Positions 16,681-24,989 are shown, numbered from the stretch's first letter. The stretch is DNA of 64,000 bases from Streptomyces sp. ASQP_92 (GCF_025399895.1 NZ_JAODUA010000005.1:124001-188000), one strand, 5' to 3'. The notes: generated by a model not told the origin, from the letters alone. Made by a program: numbers and translations.

Positions 16681-17736
16681 ATGAGCCGCATCCCGAAGCC
16701 GCCGTCCTGGCTGCCGGTCGACCCGTACATCCTGGCGCTGCTCGGCACCGTGGGCCTCGCGGCGCTGCTTCCCGCGTCCGGGTCCGCCGCTCCCGTCGCG
16801 AGCGGAGCCTCGACCGCGGCCGTGGCGCTCCTCTTCTTCCTGTACGGGGCCCGGCTCTCCACCCGTGAGGCGATGGACGGGGTGCGCCACTGGCGACTCC
16901 ATGTCACCGTCCTGGCCTGCACGTTCGTGGCGTTCCCGCTGCTCGGCCTGGCGGCCCGGGGCCTCGTTCCTTTCGTACTGACGCCGGACCTCTACCACGG
17001 TCTGCTCTTTCTGTGCCTGGTGCCGTCGACCATCCAGTCGTCGATCGCGTTCACCTCGATCGCCCGAGGCAATGTGCCCGCCGCGATCTGCGCCGGCTCC
17101 TTCTCCAGCATCGCCGGAATCGTGTTCACCCCGCTGCTCGCGGCGGCCCTCCTCGGCAACAGCGGGGGTGGCTTCTCCGCCGACTCGCTCCTGAAGATCG
17201 TGCTGCAACTCCTTGTGCCGTTCCTGGCCGGGCAGCTCCTGCGGCGCTGGGTCGGCGGGTTCCTGGTGCGTCACAAGAAGGTGCTCGGATACGTGGACCG
17301 GGGCTCGATCCTGCTCGTGGTCTACAGCGCGTTCAGCGAAGGAATGGTGCGCGGCATCTGGCACCAGGTGAGCGTGGCCCGGCTCGGCGTGCTGCTCGCC
17401 GTGGAGGCCGTACTGCTGGCCGCGATGCTGGCGCTGACCTGGTACGGGGCAGGGCGGCTCGGCTTCGGTCGGGGCGACCGGATCGCGATCCAGTTCGCGG
17501 GGTCGAAGAAGAGCCTGGCGGCCGGGCTCCCCATGGCCAGCGTCCTGTTCGGCGCGCAGGCCTCACTCGCGGTGCTGCCGCTGATGCTGTTCCACCAGAT
17601 GCAGCTCATGGTGTGCGCCGTCATCGCCAAGCGCCGCGCCCGCGACCCGCTGGTCGAGGGGGCGGGGGCGGGCGCGGTGCCGGTTCCCGTCGAGGGGGAG
17701 GGCGTAGGGGACAGCGGCGTAAGGGCCGGGCGCTAG
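16681..17736 (+). CDS. BASS-family (bile acid:Na+ symporter-like) membrane transporter
   Basis: A 351-residue integral membrane protein with about ten hydrophobic segments, matching the SBF-like/DUF4137 branch of the bile acid:sodium symporter superfamily. Segments such as CLVPSTIQSSIAFTSIARGN and FAGSKKSLAAGLPMA are the conserved crossover helices around the sodium sites. The substrate is unknown; related proteins move organic anions or keto acids. ATG 16681 and GTG 16672 are both possible and the ribosome site is poor. The gene converges on the acetyltransferase gene: one CTAG tetranucleotide at 17733-17736 supplies both TAG stop codons. The C-terminal ~30 residues are a low-complexity Gly/Val/Ala tail. 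Confidence 0.87.
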   Translation: MSRIPKPPSWLPVDPYILALLGTVGLAALLPASGSAAPVASGASTAAVALLFFLYGARLSTREAMDGVRHWRLHVTVLACTFVAFPLLGLAARGLVPFVLTPDLYHGLLFLCLVPSTIQSSIAFTSIARGNVPAAICAGSFSSIAGIVFTPLLAAALLGNSGGGFSADSLLKIVLQLLVPFLAGQLLRRWVGGFLVRHKKVLGYVDRGSILLVVYSAFSEGMVRGIWHQVSVARLGVLLAVEAVLLAAMLALTWYGAGRLGFGRGDRIAIQFAGSKKSLAAGLPMASVLFGAQASLAVLPLMLFHQMQLMVCAVIAKRRARDPLVEGAGAGAVPVPVEGEGVGDSGVRAGR

Positions 17737-18335
17737 TTCCCGACCGCGAGTCCGGGGCGGCCCGCTCGGGCGGCGGGATCGGCGGTACTCCGGTCGCGGG
17801 TCAGTCGCCACACCTGGTCCTCGCCGGTCTCCATGGGGGCCACGGGCTCGAAGGCGCGGCGTTCGTACGCGATGAAGCCGAGGCGTGCCGGGACGGCGCC
17901 GCTGGCCAGGTTGGCCGCGTCGTGCACGATCTCCACGAGGTCGACCCCGGGGAGCCGGAACGCCTGCTCGGCGAGGGCCCGCGCGGTCCGGGTGGCCACG
18001 CCCCGACCGGTCGCGGAAGGGTGCAGCCAGTAGCCGATCTCGCGCGCCTCGTCCCGGTTCTCGTCCCGCCGGAACAGTCCGCACGCGCCGACGATGGCTC
18101 CGTCGACGACGATCGCGTACGTGTACTCCTCGCCGCTCGCCCAGAGTTCGGCCCGGCGGGCCAGGAAGCGGGTGGTCCTGGCCAGGCTGTGCTCACCGGC
18201 CCACGGCAGCCAGGGACGCAGGTGCTCCAGCGACTCCTCGATGACCCGGAACAGCTCCGGCAGGTCCGCCTCACCGGCGAACGCGCGCAGCGTGAGGGTG
18301 TCGTCCACTTCCATGACCCGCGGCGGGAGATCCAT
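17733..18335 (-). CDS. GNAT-family N-acetyltransferase (RimJ/RimL type)
   Basis: A 200-residue acetyl-CoA-dependent acetyltransferase. The core shows strand VDGAIVGACGLF, the EIGYWLHPSATGRGVATRTARAL coenzyme-A loop (Q/R-x-x-G-x-G/A equivalent GRGVAT) and the GFIAYERR C-terminal strand of the RimJ/RimL-like group. Members acetylate ribosomal protein N-termini, amino acids or antibiotics; the substrate here is not predictable. The ATG at 18335 is chosen; an internal ATG at 18314 is possible. Confidence 0.87.
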   Translation of the reverse strand: MDLPPRVMEVDDTLTLRAFAGEADLPELFRVIEESLEHLRPWLPWAGEHSLARTTRFLARRAELWASGEEYTYAIVVDGAIVGACGLFRRDENRDEAREIGYWLHPSATGRGVATRTARALAEQAFRLPGVDLVEIVHDAANLASGAVPARLGFIAYERRAFEPVAPMETGEDQVWRLTRDRSTADPAARAGRPGLAVGN

Positions 18336-18427
18336 GCGGCGAGGATCATACGGAGCGAGGGCCCGGGGCAAACGGTTTGATCCGGCGAGCGGGCACGGGC
18401 ACGGCGGGACCGGGAGACCCCGCCGGA

Positions 18428-19360
18428 TCATCCTCGTCCGGTGACGAGCACCACCTTGCCCAGGTTGCTGCGGGACTCGATCAGCGTGTGTGCCTCGGCC
18501 GCGGCTTCGAGGGGCAGGGCCGCCGCGACGGCGGTCCGGAGCCTGCCCGCCGCATGCAGTTCCCACAGTTCGTCGAGCCAACGCGCGTACAGTGCCGGCT
18601 TGTTGCGGGCGAGGACCGCCATCTGAAAGCCGATGACGGACTTGCCACCCACGAGCAGGTCGTACGCCTCGATGGTGCCGCCACCCGAGCTGAACGCGAC
18701 AAGGCGCCCGCCCGGTGCGAGCGCTCTCAGGGCCGGACCGAGCAACTCGCCGCCGACTGCGTCGACGATCACGTCCACGGGTTCGCCCCAGGACTTGTCC
18801 CCGTACACGACGACCTCGTCGGCGCCTGCCTCCCTGACGAAGTCCGCCTTGTCCGCCGAGCCGACCGCCGCCACGACACGTCGTGCGCCTCCTGCCTTCG
18901 CGAACTGCAGGGCCAGCATGCCGATCGCGCTCGCGGCGGCCGTCACCAGGACCGATTCGCCGGGTTCCGGCCGCCCCGCCGCATACGCGCCGCGCGCCAC
19001 CATGCCGCTGCGCACCAGCGCGATGGCGTCGACGAAGTCGGCGTGAGCGGGAATGCGGGAGGTCATCGCCGGGAGGAGGACGGCCTGTTCGGCATACCCG
19101 TGGCAGAAGCACAGCCCCGTCACCCGCTCGCCCAGCGCGAATTGTGTGACGCCGTCCCCGAGCGCGATCACCGTGCCGGCCACCTCGCCGCCGAGGGCCA
19201 CCGGCTCGCTGCCCTCACGGACCTTGCGGACCATCGGCAGGGTCACGCCGATCGCCGCAACGTCGATCAACAACTCGCCCGGCCCGGGCACGGGCGCGGG
19301 CACGTCCTCGGCGAACAGCACGTCCGGACCGCCGTTGGCCTCATATCGAACGCGACGCAT
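18428..19360 (-). CDS. Zinc-independent quinone oxidoreductase (MDR superfamily)
   Basis: A 310-residue NADPH-dependent quinone reductase-like protein. The ATG at 19360 has GGAGGG just upstream. It has the GroES-like N-domain (GPGELLIDVAAIGV...GGEVAGTV) and a Rossmann domain with VTAAASAIGMLALQFAKAGG. It lacks the Cys ligands of zinc-dependent alcohol dehydrogenases. It is divergent from a MarR-type regulator with a conspicuous operator between them, a common arrangement for quinone- or electrophile-responsive detoxification. An 11/12 palindrome copy occurs at 18717. Confidence 0.9.
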   Translation of the reverse strand: MRRVRYEANGGPDVLFAEDVPAPVPGPGELLIDVAAIGVTLPMVRKVREGSEPVALGGEVAGTVIALGDGVTQFALGERVTGLCFCHGYAEQAVLLPAMTSRIPAHADFVDAIALVRSGMVARGAYAAGRPEPGESVLVTAAASAIGMLALQFAKAGGARRVVAAVGSADKADFVREAGADEVVVYGDKSWGEPVDVIVDAVGGELLGPALRALAPGGRLVAFSSGGGTIEAYDLLVGGKSVIGFQMAVLARNKPALYARWLDELWELHAAGRLRTAVAAALPLEAAAEAHTLIESRSNLGKVVLVTGRG

Positions 19361-19398
19361 GGACCCTCCAAAGGGTTGCTCGGTGTCCCCTCGGCATT

Positions 19399-19450
19399 CA
19401 TGGGGAGCCCCAACGATATGCATAGGGTCAGGTCGTTGGGAAGCCCCATG
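19399..19450. promoter_or_regulatory. Long inverted-repeat operator between quinone reductase and MarR genes
   Basis: CATGGGGAGCCCCAACGA (19399-19416) is repeated in inverted form at 19433-19450, 15 of 18 bases matching, with 16 bp between. Each arm contains its own TGGGG-nn-CCCA dyad, so two MarR dimers could bind side by side. The right arm ends 22 bp before the MarR start. Confidence 0.8.
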
Positions 19451-19472
19451 ATTTTGGAGTAGGATTCATGCC

Positions 19473-20000
19473 ATGACTCGCGAGCTTCACAGGGCAGAGA
19501 GCGCTCTCAGGCAGGATCTGGCCGCCCCTGCACCCGGCCCGGCGGAGGCGGCCGTGCTCGCCGCCCCCGACGCGCCGCCCGCCCTCCAGCACATCCAGTC
19601 GCTGCCCAGCTGGCTGCTCGGACGGGTCGCCGCGCGCGGGCGGAGTCTGGTCGCCGAGGCGCTCGCGGGGCAGGGCGTGAAAATGCTGCACCACGCGGTG
19701 CTCGCGGCGGTGTCCGAGCTCGGCCCGATCGCGCAGGCCGACCTCGGTCGCAGACTCGCCATCGACCCCAAGGATCTCGTCGGTGTCCTCAACGACCTCC
19801 AGGCCGACGGCTTGGCCGTGCGCGAACCCGACCCGCGCGACCGTCGCAAGAACGCGGTCACCGCCACCCCGGCGGGCCGCGACCTCCTCGAACGCTGCGC
19901 GACCGTTGCCGAAGCGGCCAACGCCGAGCTCCTCGCACCCCTGACCCCCGCCGAAGCGCGCCGCCTCATGGCCCTCCTGGGACGGCTGCACGAGGCATAG
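19473..20000 (+). CDS. MarR-family transcriptional regulator
   Basis: A 175-residue winged-helix regulator. ATG 19473 follows GGAGTAGGA. The wHTH covers about residues 60-130 (LGPIAQADLGRRLAIDPKDLVGVLNDLQADGLAVREPDPRDRRKNAV), with the MarR wing signature D-x-R-D-R-R. The N-terminus is longer than usual (about 40 residues, Ala/Pro-rich) and contains an exact iterated palindrome (19497-19508) at the codons for E-S-A-L. It probably represses itself and the divergent quinone reductase through the paired palindromes at 19399-19450. Confidence 0.9.
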   Translation: MTRELHRAESALRQDLAAPAPGPAEAAVLAAPDAPPALQHIQSLPSWLLGRVAARGRSLVAEALAGQGVKMLHHAVLAAVSELGPIAQADLGRRLAIDPKDLVGVLNDLQADGLAVREPDPRDRRKNAVTATPAGRDLLERCATVAEAANAELLAPLTPAEARRLMALLGRLHEA

Positions 20001-20118
20001 CCGCATCGTCCGTGGCCTCGGAAGCGGCCCACGTGAGAGCGCCCCACCTTCGGGCCGGTCCGCACACGCCGACGAGCCCTGTCGGGCCGGTCCATGGCCT
20101 GAAGGCGTCCCCTGCTTC

Positions 20119-20130
20119 CGGTCTAGATCA
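20119..20130. promoter_or_regulatory. DasR-like (dre) site candidate
   Basis: CGGTCTAGATCA matches 10 of 12 bases of the core TGGTCTAGACCA recognised by the GntR-type aminosugar regulator DasR of Streptomyces. It lies 23 bp upstream of the isochorismatase-like start. A single weak site, so tentative. Confidence 0.35.
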
Positions 20131-20152
20131 TCCGGGCCGGTACCGTGCCGCC

Positions 20153-20686
20153 ATGACCGCACTCGAAGGCGAGCCCGCCCTTCTCGACCCCGCGCACACC
20201 GCGCTCGTCCTCGTCGACCTGATGGACCGCATCACGGCGCTGCCCCTCGCCCCGCGCTCCGGCGAGGAAGTGCTCGCCACGGCAAGGGAGTTGGCGGAGT
20301 CCTTCCGATCGGCGGGCGCCACCGTCGTGCTGGTACGGGTCGAACGACCCGGCGTGGCCGCCCAGCCACCGGGCAGCGACCTCGTCGCCGGGCTCGCTGC
20401 CGACGGCGATCCGATCGTCGTCAAGCGCACCATCGGCGGCTTCCACCGGACCGGCCTGCACGAGCTGCTCGCCGAACGGGGCATCACCACCCTCGTGTTC
20501 GGCGGCATCGCCACCAACCTCGGCGTCGAGTCGACCGCCCGCGCCGGCGCCGACCACGGGTATGAGCTGCTCTTCGTGGAGGACGCGATGGCGGCGCTCA
20601 CCGAGGACGAGCACCGTGCAGCGGTCGCTCTGAACTTCCCCCGTTTTGGCCGGGTCGTCACCGCCTCCGCTCTCCGGTTCGGCTGA
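20153..20686 (+). CDS. Isochorismatase-like hydrolase fold protein lacking the catalytic Cys
   Basis: A 177-residue cysteine-hydrolase-fold protein. The family Asp (ALVLVDLMD, ~residue 23) and Lys (VVKRTIGGFHRTGL, ~residue 92) are present. In the nucleophile loop, where active enzymes have T-N-V-C-V-E-S-T, this protein reads TNLGVEST, with Gly in place of Cys. I believe this variant occurs in a separate subfamily, so the enzyme may be non-hydrolytic or use different chemistry. The downstream ferredoxin gene starts 4 bp after its stop, so they are probably co-transcribed and possibly translationally coupled. Confidence 0.85.
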   Translation: MTALEGEPALLDPAHTALVLVDLMDRITALPLAPRSGEEVLATARELAESFRSAGATVVLVRVERPGVAAQPPGSDLVAGLAADGDPIVVKRTIGGFHRTGLHELLAERGITTLVFGGIATNLGVESTARAGADHGYELLFVEDAMAALTEDEHRAAVALNFPRFGRVVTASALRFG

Positions 20687-20690
20687 TCGC

Positions 20691-21095
20691 GTGCCCAAGT
20701 TCTCGATATCGGCGGCCGGTTCACGCCCCTGCACCCTCGTCGTCTGCCGCGGCTGCTGCTGCGGGGACGCCCGCAAGACCCCCGGCACCGACCATGCCCG
20801 CCAGCTGGAGCGGCTGCGTACCGCGGCGGCCGAGTCCGGCGGCCGCCTCGCCGTGCGCACCACCGACTGCCTCGGGCCCTGCGGCCAGGCCAATGTGGTC
20901 GTGGTCCAGCCCTCCGGCCAGGCCCGGGGGCGCGGCGCCCGCGCGGCCTGGATCGGCTGGGTCCTCGACGACGACGCCACCGACGACATCCTCAACTGGG
21001 CCGAACAGGGCGGCCCCGGCGTCGCCGAACCCCCGGCGACCCTCGCCCTCCAGATGATCCCGGCCCCGTCGGAAGCGCGCAGGCGCGCACGGTAG
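20691..21095 (+). CDS. Thioredoxin-like [2Fe-2S] ferredoxin domain protein
   Basis: A 134-residue protein starting at GTG 20691, four bases after the previous stop. Four Cys are in the pattern of the thioredoxin-like ferredoxin family: C-R-G-C-C-C-G near residue 20 and D-C-L-G-P-C-G near residue 60, followed by a beta-hairpin NVVVVQPSG. Such small ferredoxins are electron carriers or cobalamin/formate-related accessory proteins. The redox partner is not evident, although fdhD lies just downstream on the other strand. Confidence 0.8.
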   Translation: MPKFSISAAGSRPCTLVVCRGCCCGDARKTPGTDHARQLERLRTAAAESGGRLAVRTTDCLGPCGQANVVVVQPSGQARGRGARAAWIGWVLDDDATDDILNWAEQGGPGVAEPPATLALQMIPAPSEARRRAR

Positions 21096-21106
21096 GGCCG
21101 TGCGGG

Positions 21107-21200
21107 GCTGGTCGCGCGGTTTCTCGCGCCCCTCAAGCCCGTCTTCTAGCGCGGGCCCTGGGTGGCTGGTCACGCGATCCCTCATGCCCTGAGCGCCCCT
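21107..21200. repeat. Two degenerate copies of an intergenic GGCTGGTCGCGCG...GCGCCCCT element
   Basis: GGCTGGTCGCGCGGTTTCTC... (from 21108) and GGCTGGTCACGCGATCCCTC... (from ~21161), each ending in GCCCCTNA-like sequence. They look like the short hairpin-type element GCGCAGTTCCCCGCGCCCCT that I recall as scattered between genes in many Streptomyces genomes. They lie between the converging ferredoxin and fdhD genes and may serve as terminators. Confidence 0.5.
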
Positions 21201-21264
21201 ACGGGAAGGGCCCGCCGAGGCAGGGGGCGCGCCTCGCCGGCCGGGACGCTCGGGCGGGGCGGGG

Positions 21265-22104
21265 TCAGACGCCCGAGCGCAGGGCGATGCGCTCGTCCCC
21301 CGCGTACACGTTCATGGAGTTGCCGCGCAGGAACCCGACCAGGGTCAGCCCCGTCTCGGCGGCCAGGTCGACGGCGAGCGAGGACGGGGCGGAGACCGCC
21401 GCGAGGACCGGGATGCCCGCCATGACCGCCTTCTGGGCGAGTTCGAAGGAGGCCCGGCCCGACACCAGCAGGATGCAGCGCGACAGGGGCAGCCGGTCGT
21501 CCTGGAGAGCGCGGCCCACCAGCTTGTCGACCGCGTTGTGGCGGCCCACGTCCTCCCGTATGTCGAGCAGTTCGCCCTCCGGCGTGAACAGGGCCGCCGC
21601 GTGCAGCCCCCCGGTCCGGTCGAAGACCCGCTGCGCCGCGCGCAGCCGGTCGGGGAGGCTCGCGAGCAGTTCGGGCTCGACCCGGACCGGGGGAGTGTCG
21701 GCGATCGGGAAACGGGCCTGCGTACGCACGGCGTCCAGGCTCGCCTTGCCGCACAGCCCGCACGACGAGGTCGTGTACACATTGCGTTCAAGGGTGATGT
21801 CGGGCACCTCGACGTCCGGCGCCAGTTTCACGTCGACCACGTTGTAGGTGTTCTGGCCCTCCGCCGTCGCGCCCGCGCAGTACACGATCGACCGCAGCTC
21901 GGCCGCGGCGCCCAGGACCCCCTCACTGACCAGGAATCCGGCCGCGAGCGCGAAGTCGTCGCCCGGGGTCCGCATCGTGATCGCCAGCGGCTTTCCGTTG
22001 AGCCGGATCTCCAGCGGCTCCTCGGCCACCAGGGTGTCCGGGCGCACCGAGACCGCCCCGTCCCGGATGCGGATGACGCGGCGCCGTTCGGTGACCCGTC
22101 CCAT
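21265..22104 (-). CDS. fdhD: Formate dehydrogenase accessory sulfurtransferase FdhD
   Basis: A 279-residue cytoplasmic sulfurtransferase that passes sulfur from a cysteine desulfurase to the molybdenum bis-MGD cofactor of formate dehydrogenase. The essential CGLCG motif is at about residue 113, with the flanking YTTSSCGLCGK typical of the family. DVGRHNAVDK and the C-terminal GFLRGNSMNVYA are also conserved. Its usual partner, the formate dehydrogenase alpha subunit, survives next to it only as two oppositely oriented fragments (22109-22335 and 22345-22805). fdhD therefore appears orphaned here unless another dehydrogenase exists elsewhere. Confidence 0.93.
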   Translation of the reverse strand: MGRVTERRRVIRIRDGAVSVRPDTLVAEEPLEIRLNGKPLAITMRTPGDDFALAAGFLVSEGVLGAAAELRSIVYCAGATAEGQNTYNVVDVKLAPDVEVPDITLERNVYTTSSCGLCGKASLDAVRTQARFPIADTPPVRVEPELLASLPDRLRAAQRVFDRTGGLHAAALFTPEGELLDIREDVGRHNAVDKLVGRALQDDRLPLSRCILLVSGRASFELAQKAVMAGIPVLAAVSAPSSLAVDLAAETGLTLVGFLRGNSMNVYAGDERIALRSGV

Positions 22105-22108
22105 GTCC

Positions 22109-22335
22109 TCAGTCCCTCGATCGATGTCGCCGGTCCGGTCGGTCTCGTGTCTGTACGTGCTGGAAGCCGAAGCGTCCCTTGATGCACAGGTTGCCGTGGG
22201 TCACCGGGTTGTCGTGCGGCGAGGTGACCTCGACGATCTCATTGTCCTGCACAGGGAGCGTGACGTTGCAGCCGACGCCGCAATAGGCGCACACCGCGGT
22301 CGTCTCCGACTGCGCCGCCTCCTCCCAGGCGCCGG
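22109..22335 (-). pseudogene. N-terminal fragment of formate dehydrogenase alpha subunit (molybdopterin oxidoreductase)
   Basis: The frame reads ETTAVCAYCGVGCNVTL, then IVEVTSPHDNPVTHGNLC, then KGRFGFQHVQ: the [4Fe-4S]-binding Mop domain that opens FdhA-type enzymes. It ends with a stop four bases before fdhD. Upstream of ~22335 on this strand the frame runs into antisense of the C-terminal fragment, so the true start is lost. Confidence 0.8.
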
Positions 22336-22344
22336 CCGCCCGCG

Positions 22345-22805
22345 TGTCAGGCGCAGTGGACCTCACCAGGACCGCGCAGATGGCGGACGTGGTGCTGCCC
22401 ACGGCGGCCGAGTGGGCCGAGACCGAAGGCACGACGACCAACAGAGAACGTCGAGTGCAGCGGGTGCGGGCCGCGCTGAGGCCGCCGGGCGAGGCCCGCG
22501 AGGACATCGACATTATGTGCGCCCTGGCCCAACTGCTCGGCCATGAACGGAAGTTCACCGACGCGCAGCAAGTCTGGAACGAGCTGAGAGCGCTCTCACC
22601 CGACCACTACGGCATGACGTACGACCGCCTGGAGGAGCACCAGGGCCTCCCGTGGCCGTGCCCGTCGGCGCACGAGCTGCCCGCCAGTTTTCTGCACGTC
22701 AGGCCGCTCGGCCGCCGACAGGGTCCAGGGCTCGACGAGCTCCGCGTACGCCTGGTCCCCGCTGGGAAAAGGACGTGCCGCCCAGATTCGTCGACAGAAT
22801 ATTGA
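22345..22805 (+). pseudogene. C-terminal fragment of formate dehydrogenase alpha subunit, inverted
   Basis: On the opposite strand, the frame reads LTRTAQMADVVLPTAAEW, then ETEGTTTNRERRVQRVR and EDIDIMCALAQLLGH, then DHYGMTYDRLEEHQGLPWPCP. This is the late part of the molybdopterin-binding domain and the beginning of the C-terminal domain. After about 22680 the similarity fades. It also has no start of its own. An exact GAGAGCGCTCTC copy (22586-22597) sits inside. Confidence 0.8.
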
Positions 22806-22991
22806 CTACAGTATGACTTTTTGGGCGGTCGAGACGCCCGGCACGGTCCGCGAGGGCGAAACGCTGACACAAGGCTCCAAAGGTGCGGCAGTGAATCCTG
22901 TGGGATGTCGCGCCCGCGTACCCATCGGTAGCCACGAAGACTGGATGGCTCCGGATGTCAGCAGTCAATGCACGTACCGAGGGGACCCGCC

Positions 22992-23939
22992 ATGACCGGC
23001 ATGCGAGGCTCGCGTCTTGTCGCAGTCGGGCACTATCAGCCCGCCAAGGTGCTCACCAACGCCGACCTCGCCGAGCTGGTCGACACCAGCGACGAATGGA
23101 TCAGCAGCCGCGTCGGCATCCGCACCCGCCATGTCGCCGGAGCCGACGAGCCCGTGGACGAACTCGCCGCCCACGCGGGCGCGAAGGCGCTGGCCGCCGC
23201 CGGACTCGCCCCCGCCGACATCGACCTGGTCCTGGTCGCCACCTCCACGGCCATCGACCGCTCGCCCAACACGGCGGCCCGCGTCGCCGCCCGGCTCGGC
23301 ATGGCATCGCCCGCGGTGCTCGACCTCAATGTGGTCTGCGCCGGGTTCACCCACGCGCTCGCCACCGCCGACAGCCTGGTGCGCACCGGCACCGCCCGGC
23401 GGGCGCTGGTCATCGGCGCGGACAAGATGACGGCGGTCACCGACTGGACCGACCGCAGCACCTGCGTCCTGGTCGGCGACGGCGCCGGAGCTGCCGTCGT
23501 CGAAGCGAGCGAAGAGGCGCTGATCGGCCCGGTGTTGTGGGGTTCGGTGCCCGAGATGGGGCACGCGGTACGCATCGAGGGCACCCCTCCGGTGTTCGCA
23601 CAGGAGGGCCAGTCCGTCTACCGCTGGGCCACCACCCAGCTACCGCCCATCGCCCGCCAGGTGTGCGAGCGCGCCGGGCTCACCCCCGAGGACCTCGCCG
23701 CGGTCGTGCTGCACCAGGCCAATCTGCGGATCATCGAGCCCGTCGCGCGCAAGATCGGCGCCGTCAACGCCGTCATCGCCCGCGACGTCGTCGAATCCGG
23801 CAACACCTCGGCCGCCAGCATCCCGATGGCCCTGTCCAAACTGGTGGAGCGCGGCCAGATCACCACCGGCGACCCGGTGCTGCTCTTCGGCTTCGGCGGC
23901 AACCTGTCGTACGCGGGCCAGGTCGTACGCTGCCCGTGA
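22992..23939 (+). CDS. Beta-ketoacyl-ACP synthase III family protein (FabH-like)
   Basis: A 315-residue thiolase-fold condensing enzyme. ATG 22992 follows GAGGGGA. The catalytic triad is present: Cys in NVVCAGFTHAL (~residue 115), His in VLHQANLRI (~240) and Asn in ESGNTSAAS (~270). It could initiate fatty-acid synthesis from acetyl- or branched acyl-CoA, or act on a specialised pathway. It stands alone without acpP or fabF neighbours, and chromosomal fabH in Streptomyces usually sits in that cluster. It is therefore more likely an accessory KASIII. Confidence 0.9.
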   Translation: MTGMRGSRLVAVGHYQPAKVLTNADLAELVDTSDEWISSRVGIRTRHVAGADEPVDELAAHAGAKALAAAGLAPADIDLVLVATSTAIDRSPNTAARVAARLGMASPAVLDLNVVCAGFTHALATADSLVRTGTARRALVIGADKMTAVTDWTDRSTCVLVGDGAGAAVVEASEEALIGPVLWGSVPEMGHAVRIEGTPPVFAQEGQSVYRWATTQLPPIARQVCERAGLTPEDLAAVVLHQANLRIIEPVARKIGAVNAVIARDVVESGNTSAASIPMALSKLVERGQITTGDPVLLFGFGGNLSYAGQVVRCP

Positions 23940-23968
23940 GGGCGAGCGCGGCCCACTCCCCGCCCCAG

Positions 23969-24066
23969 GCGCCACACGCCGCCCGGTGGCCCCGGCCGCG
24001 ACACACCGCCCTGGGCCCCGGCCGCCACACGCCGCCCGGTGGCCCAGCCGCGACACGCCGCCCGGA
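23969..24066. repeat. 26-27-bp GC-rich tandem repeat, about four copies
   Basis: Units read approximately CGCCACACGCCGCCCGGTGG followed by CCCCGGC, alternating with CGCGACACACCGCCC variants. They fill the gap between the converging KASIII and DUF6891 genes. Confidence 0.75.
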
Positions 24067-24071
24067 GGGGC

Positions 24072-24989
24072 TCAGCCGACCAGGCGTCGCCGCCAGTCGA
24101 GCGGGGTTATGTCGATGGCCGAGCCCGGGTCGCCGTCCCACTCCACCGCCAGACCAGACCGCTCCAGCGCGGCCACCACCTCCCGGCCCACGGCCGCCGT
24201 GGTGCCGGGCGACCCGTCGAACCCGCCGTACATCAGCGTGAGCCCGTGGCCCGAGGCGGCCGCGTCGGTCGCCTGGGAGTGGAAGTAGACGAAGCCGCGG
24301 GCATCCGGCGAGCCGGCCCCGCCGATCTCCGACTGGCCGCAGGAACGGCAGCAGGTGAAGTTCTCCCGGGCGGTGAGACCGGCCGCCTCCAGGGCTGCGA
24401 ACGCCCGAGTGATCCGCTCGGGGTCCGTCTCGCCCTCCCAGGCGGCCTGTTCCGCCACGCGCTCCAGCCATATGCGGTCCGCCAACCGCTGTGCCTGCGC
24501 GGGCGATACGGGGTGGACATCGCCCGACACGAGATAGTCCTCGGCCAGCTCCGCCAACTCCCTGCGGGTCGCGTAACCGCCCACGGTCACCTCGCGCACC
24601 CGGGTCTCCAGGAGCCCCAGATCCTCCCGCGACAGCTCCAACTCCGGTACCGGCGGGGCGGGTTCGAACTCCAGCCGCTGCCAGTCGAGGCCCGCCTCCC
24701 ACCCCTCGCCGGCGCGCGCCCACCCGGTCATGGCCGCGACCACCGGGCCGGGCTCGTCGGGCAGCGCCCGGAAGTGCCGTTCGGGCCCGCCGTCGCGGTA
24801 CTCCAGCGTGTAGCCCTCCCCGGCCTCGTGCCACACCTGGATGAAGACATCCGGCAGATCGGGGATGCGCTGGACCACCAGGAACCTGTCGTCCTCGTCA
24901 CCGATCCGCCGGATCAGCTCGGCCAGTTGCCCGGCGGTGACCCGGGTGTGCCGCCGGCCGCTCTCCGTATCCACTGCGATCGCAAGCAT
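24072..24989 (-). CDS. DUF6891-like hypothetical protein
   Basis: A 305-residue soluble protein that I assign only tentatively to DUF6891. The start is the ATG at 24989 (MLAIAVDTESG); GTG 24998 is possible. An N-terminal half (strand VDTESGRRHTRVTAGQLAELI, then FLVVQRIPD...VWHEAGEGYTLEYRDG) resembles a small immunity- or phage-type fold. The C-terminal half has a CRSCG pair, then GFVYFHSQATDAAASGHGLTLMYGGFDG. Function unknown; no transmembrane or signal segments. Confidence 0.7.
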   Translation of the reverse strand: MLAIAVDTESGRRHTRVTAGQLAELIRRIGDEDDRFLVVQRIPDLPDVFIQVWHEAGEGYTLEYRDGGPERHFRALPDEPGPVVAAMTGWARAGEGWEAGLDWQRLEFEPAPPVPELELSREDLGLLETRVREVTVGGYATRRELAELAEDYLVSGDVHPVSPAQAQRLADRIWLERVAEQAAWEGETDPERITRAFAALEAAGLTARENFTCCRSCGQSEIGGAGSPDARGFVYFHSQATDAAASGHGLTLMYGGFDGSPGTTAAVGREVVAALERSGLAVEWDGDPGSAIDITPLDWRRRLVG

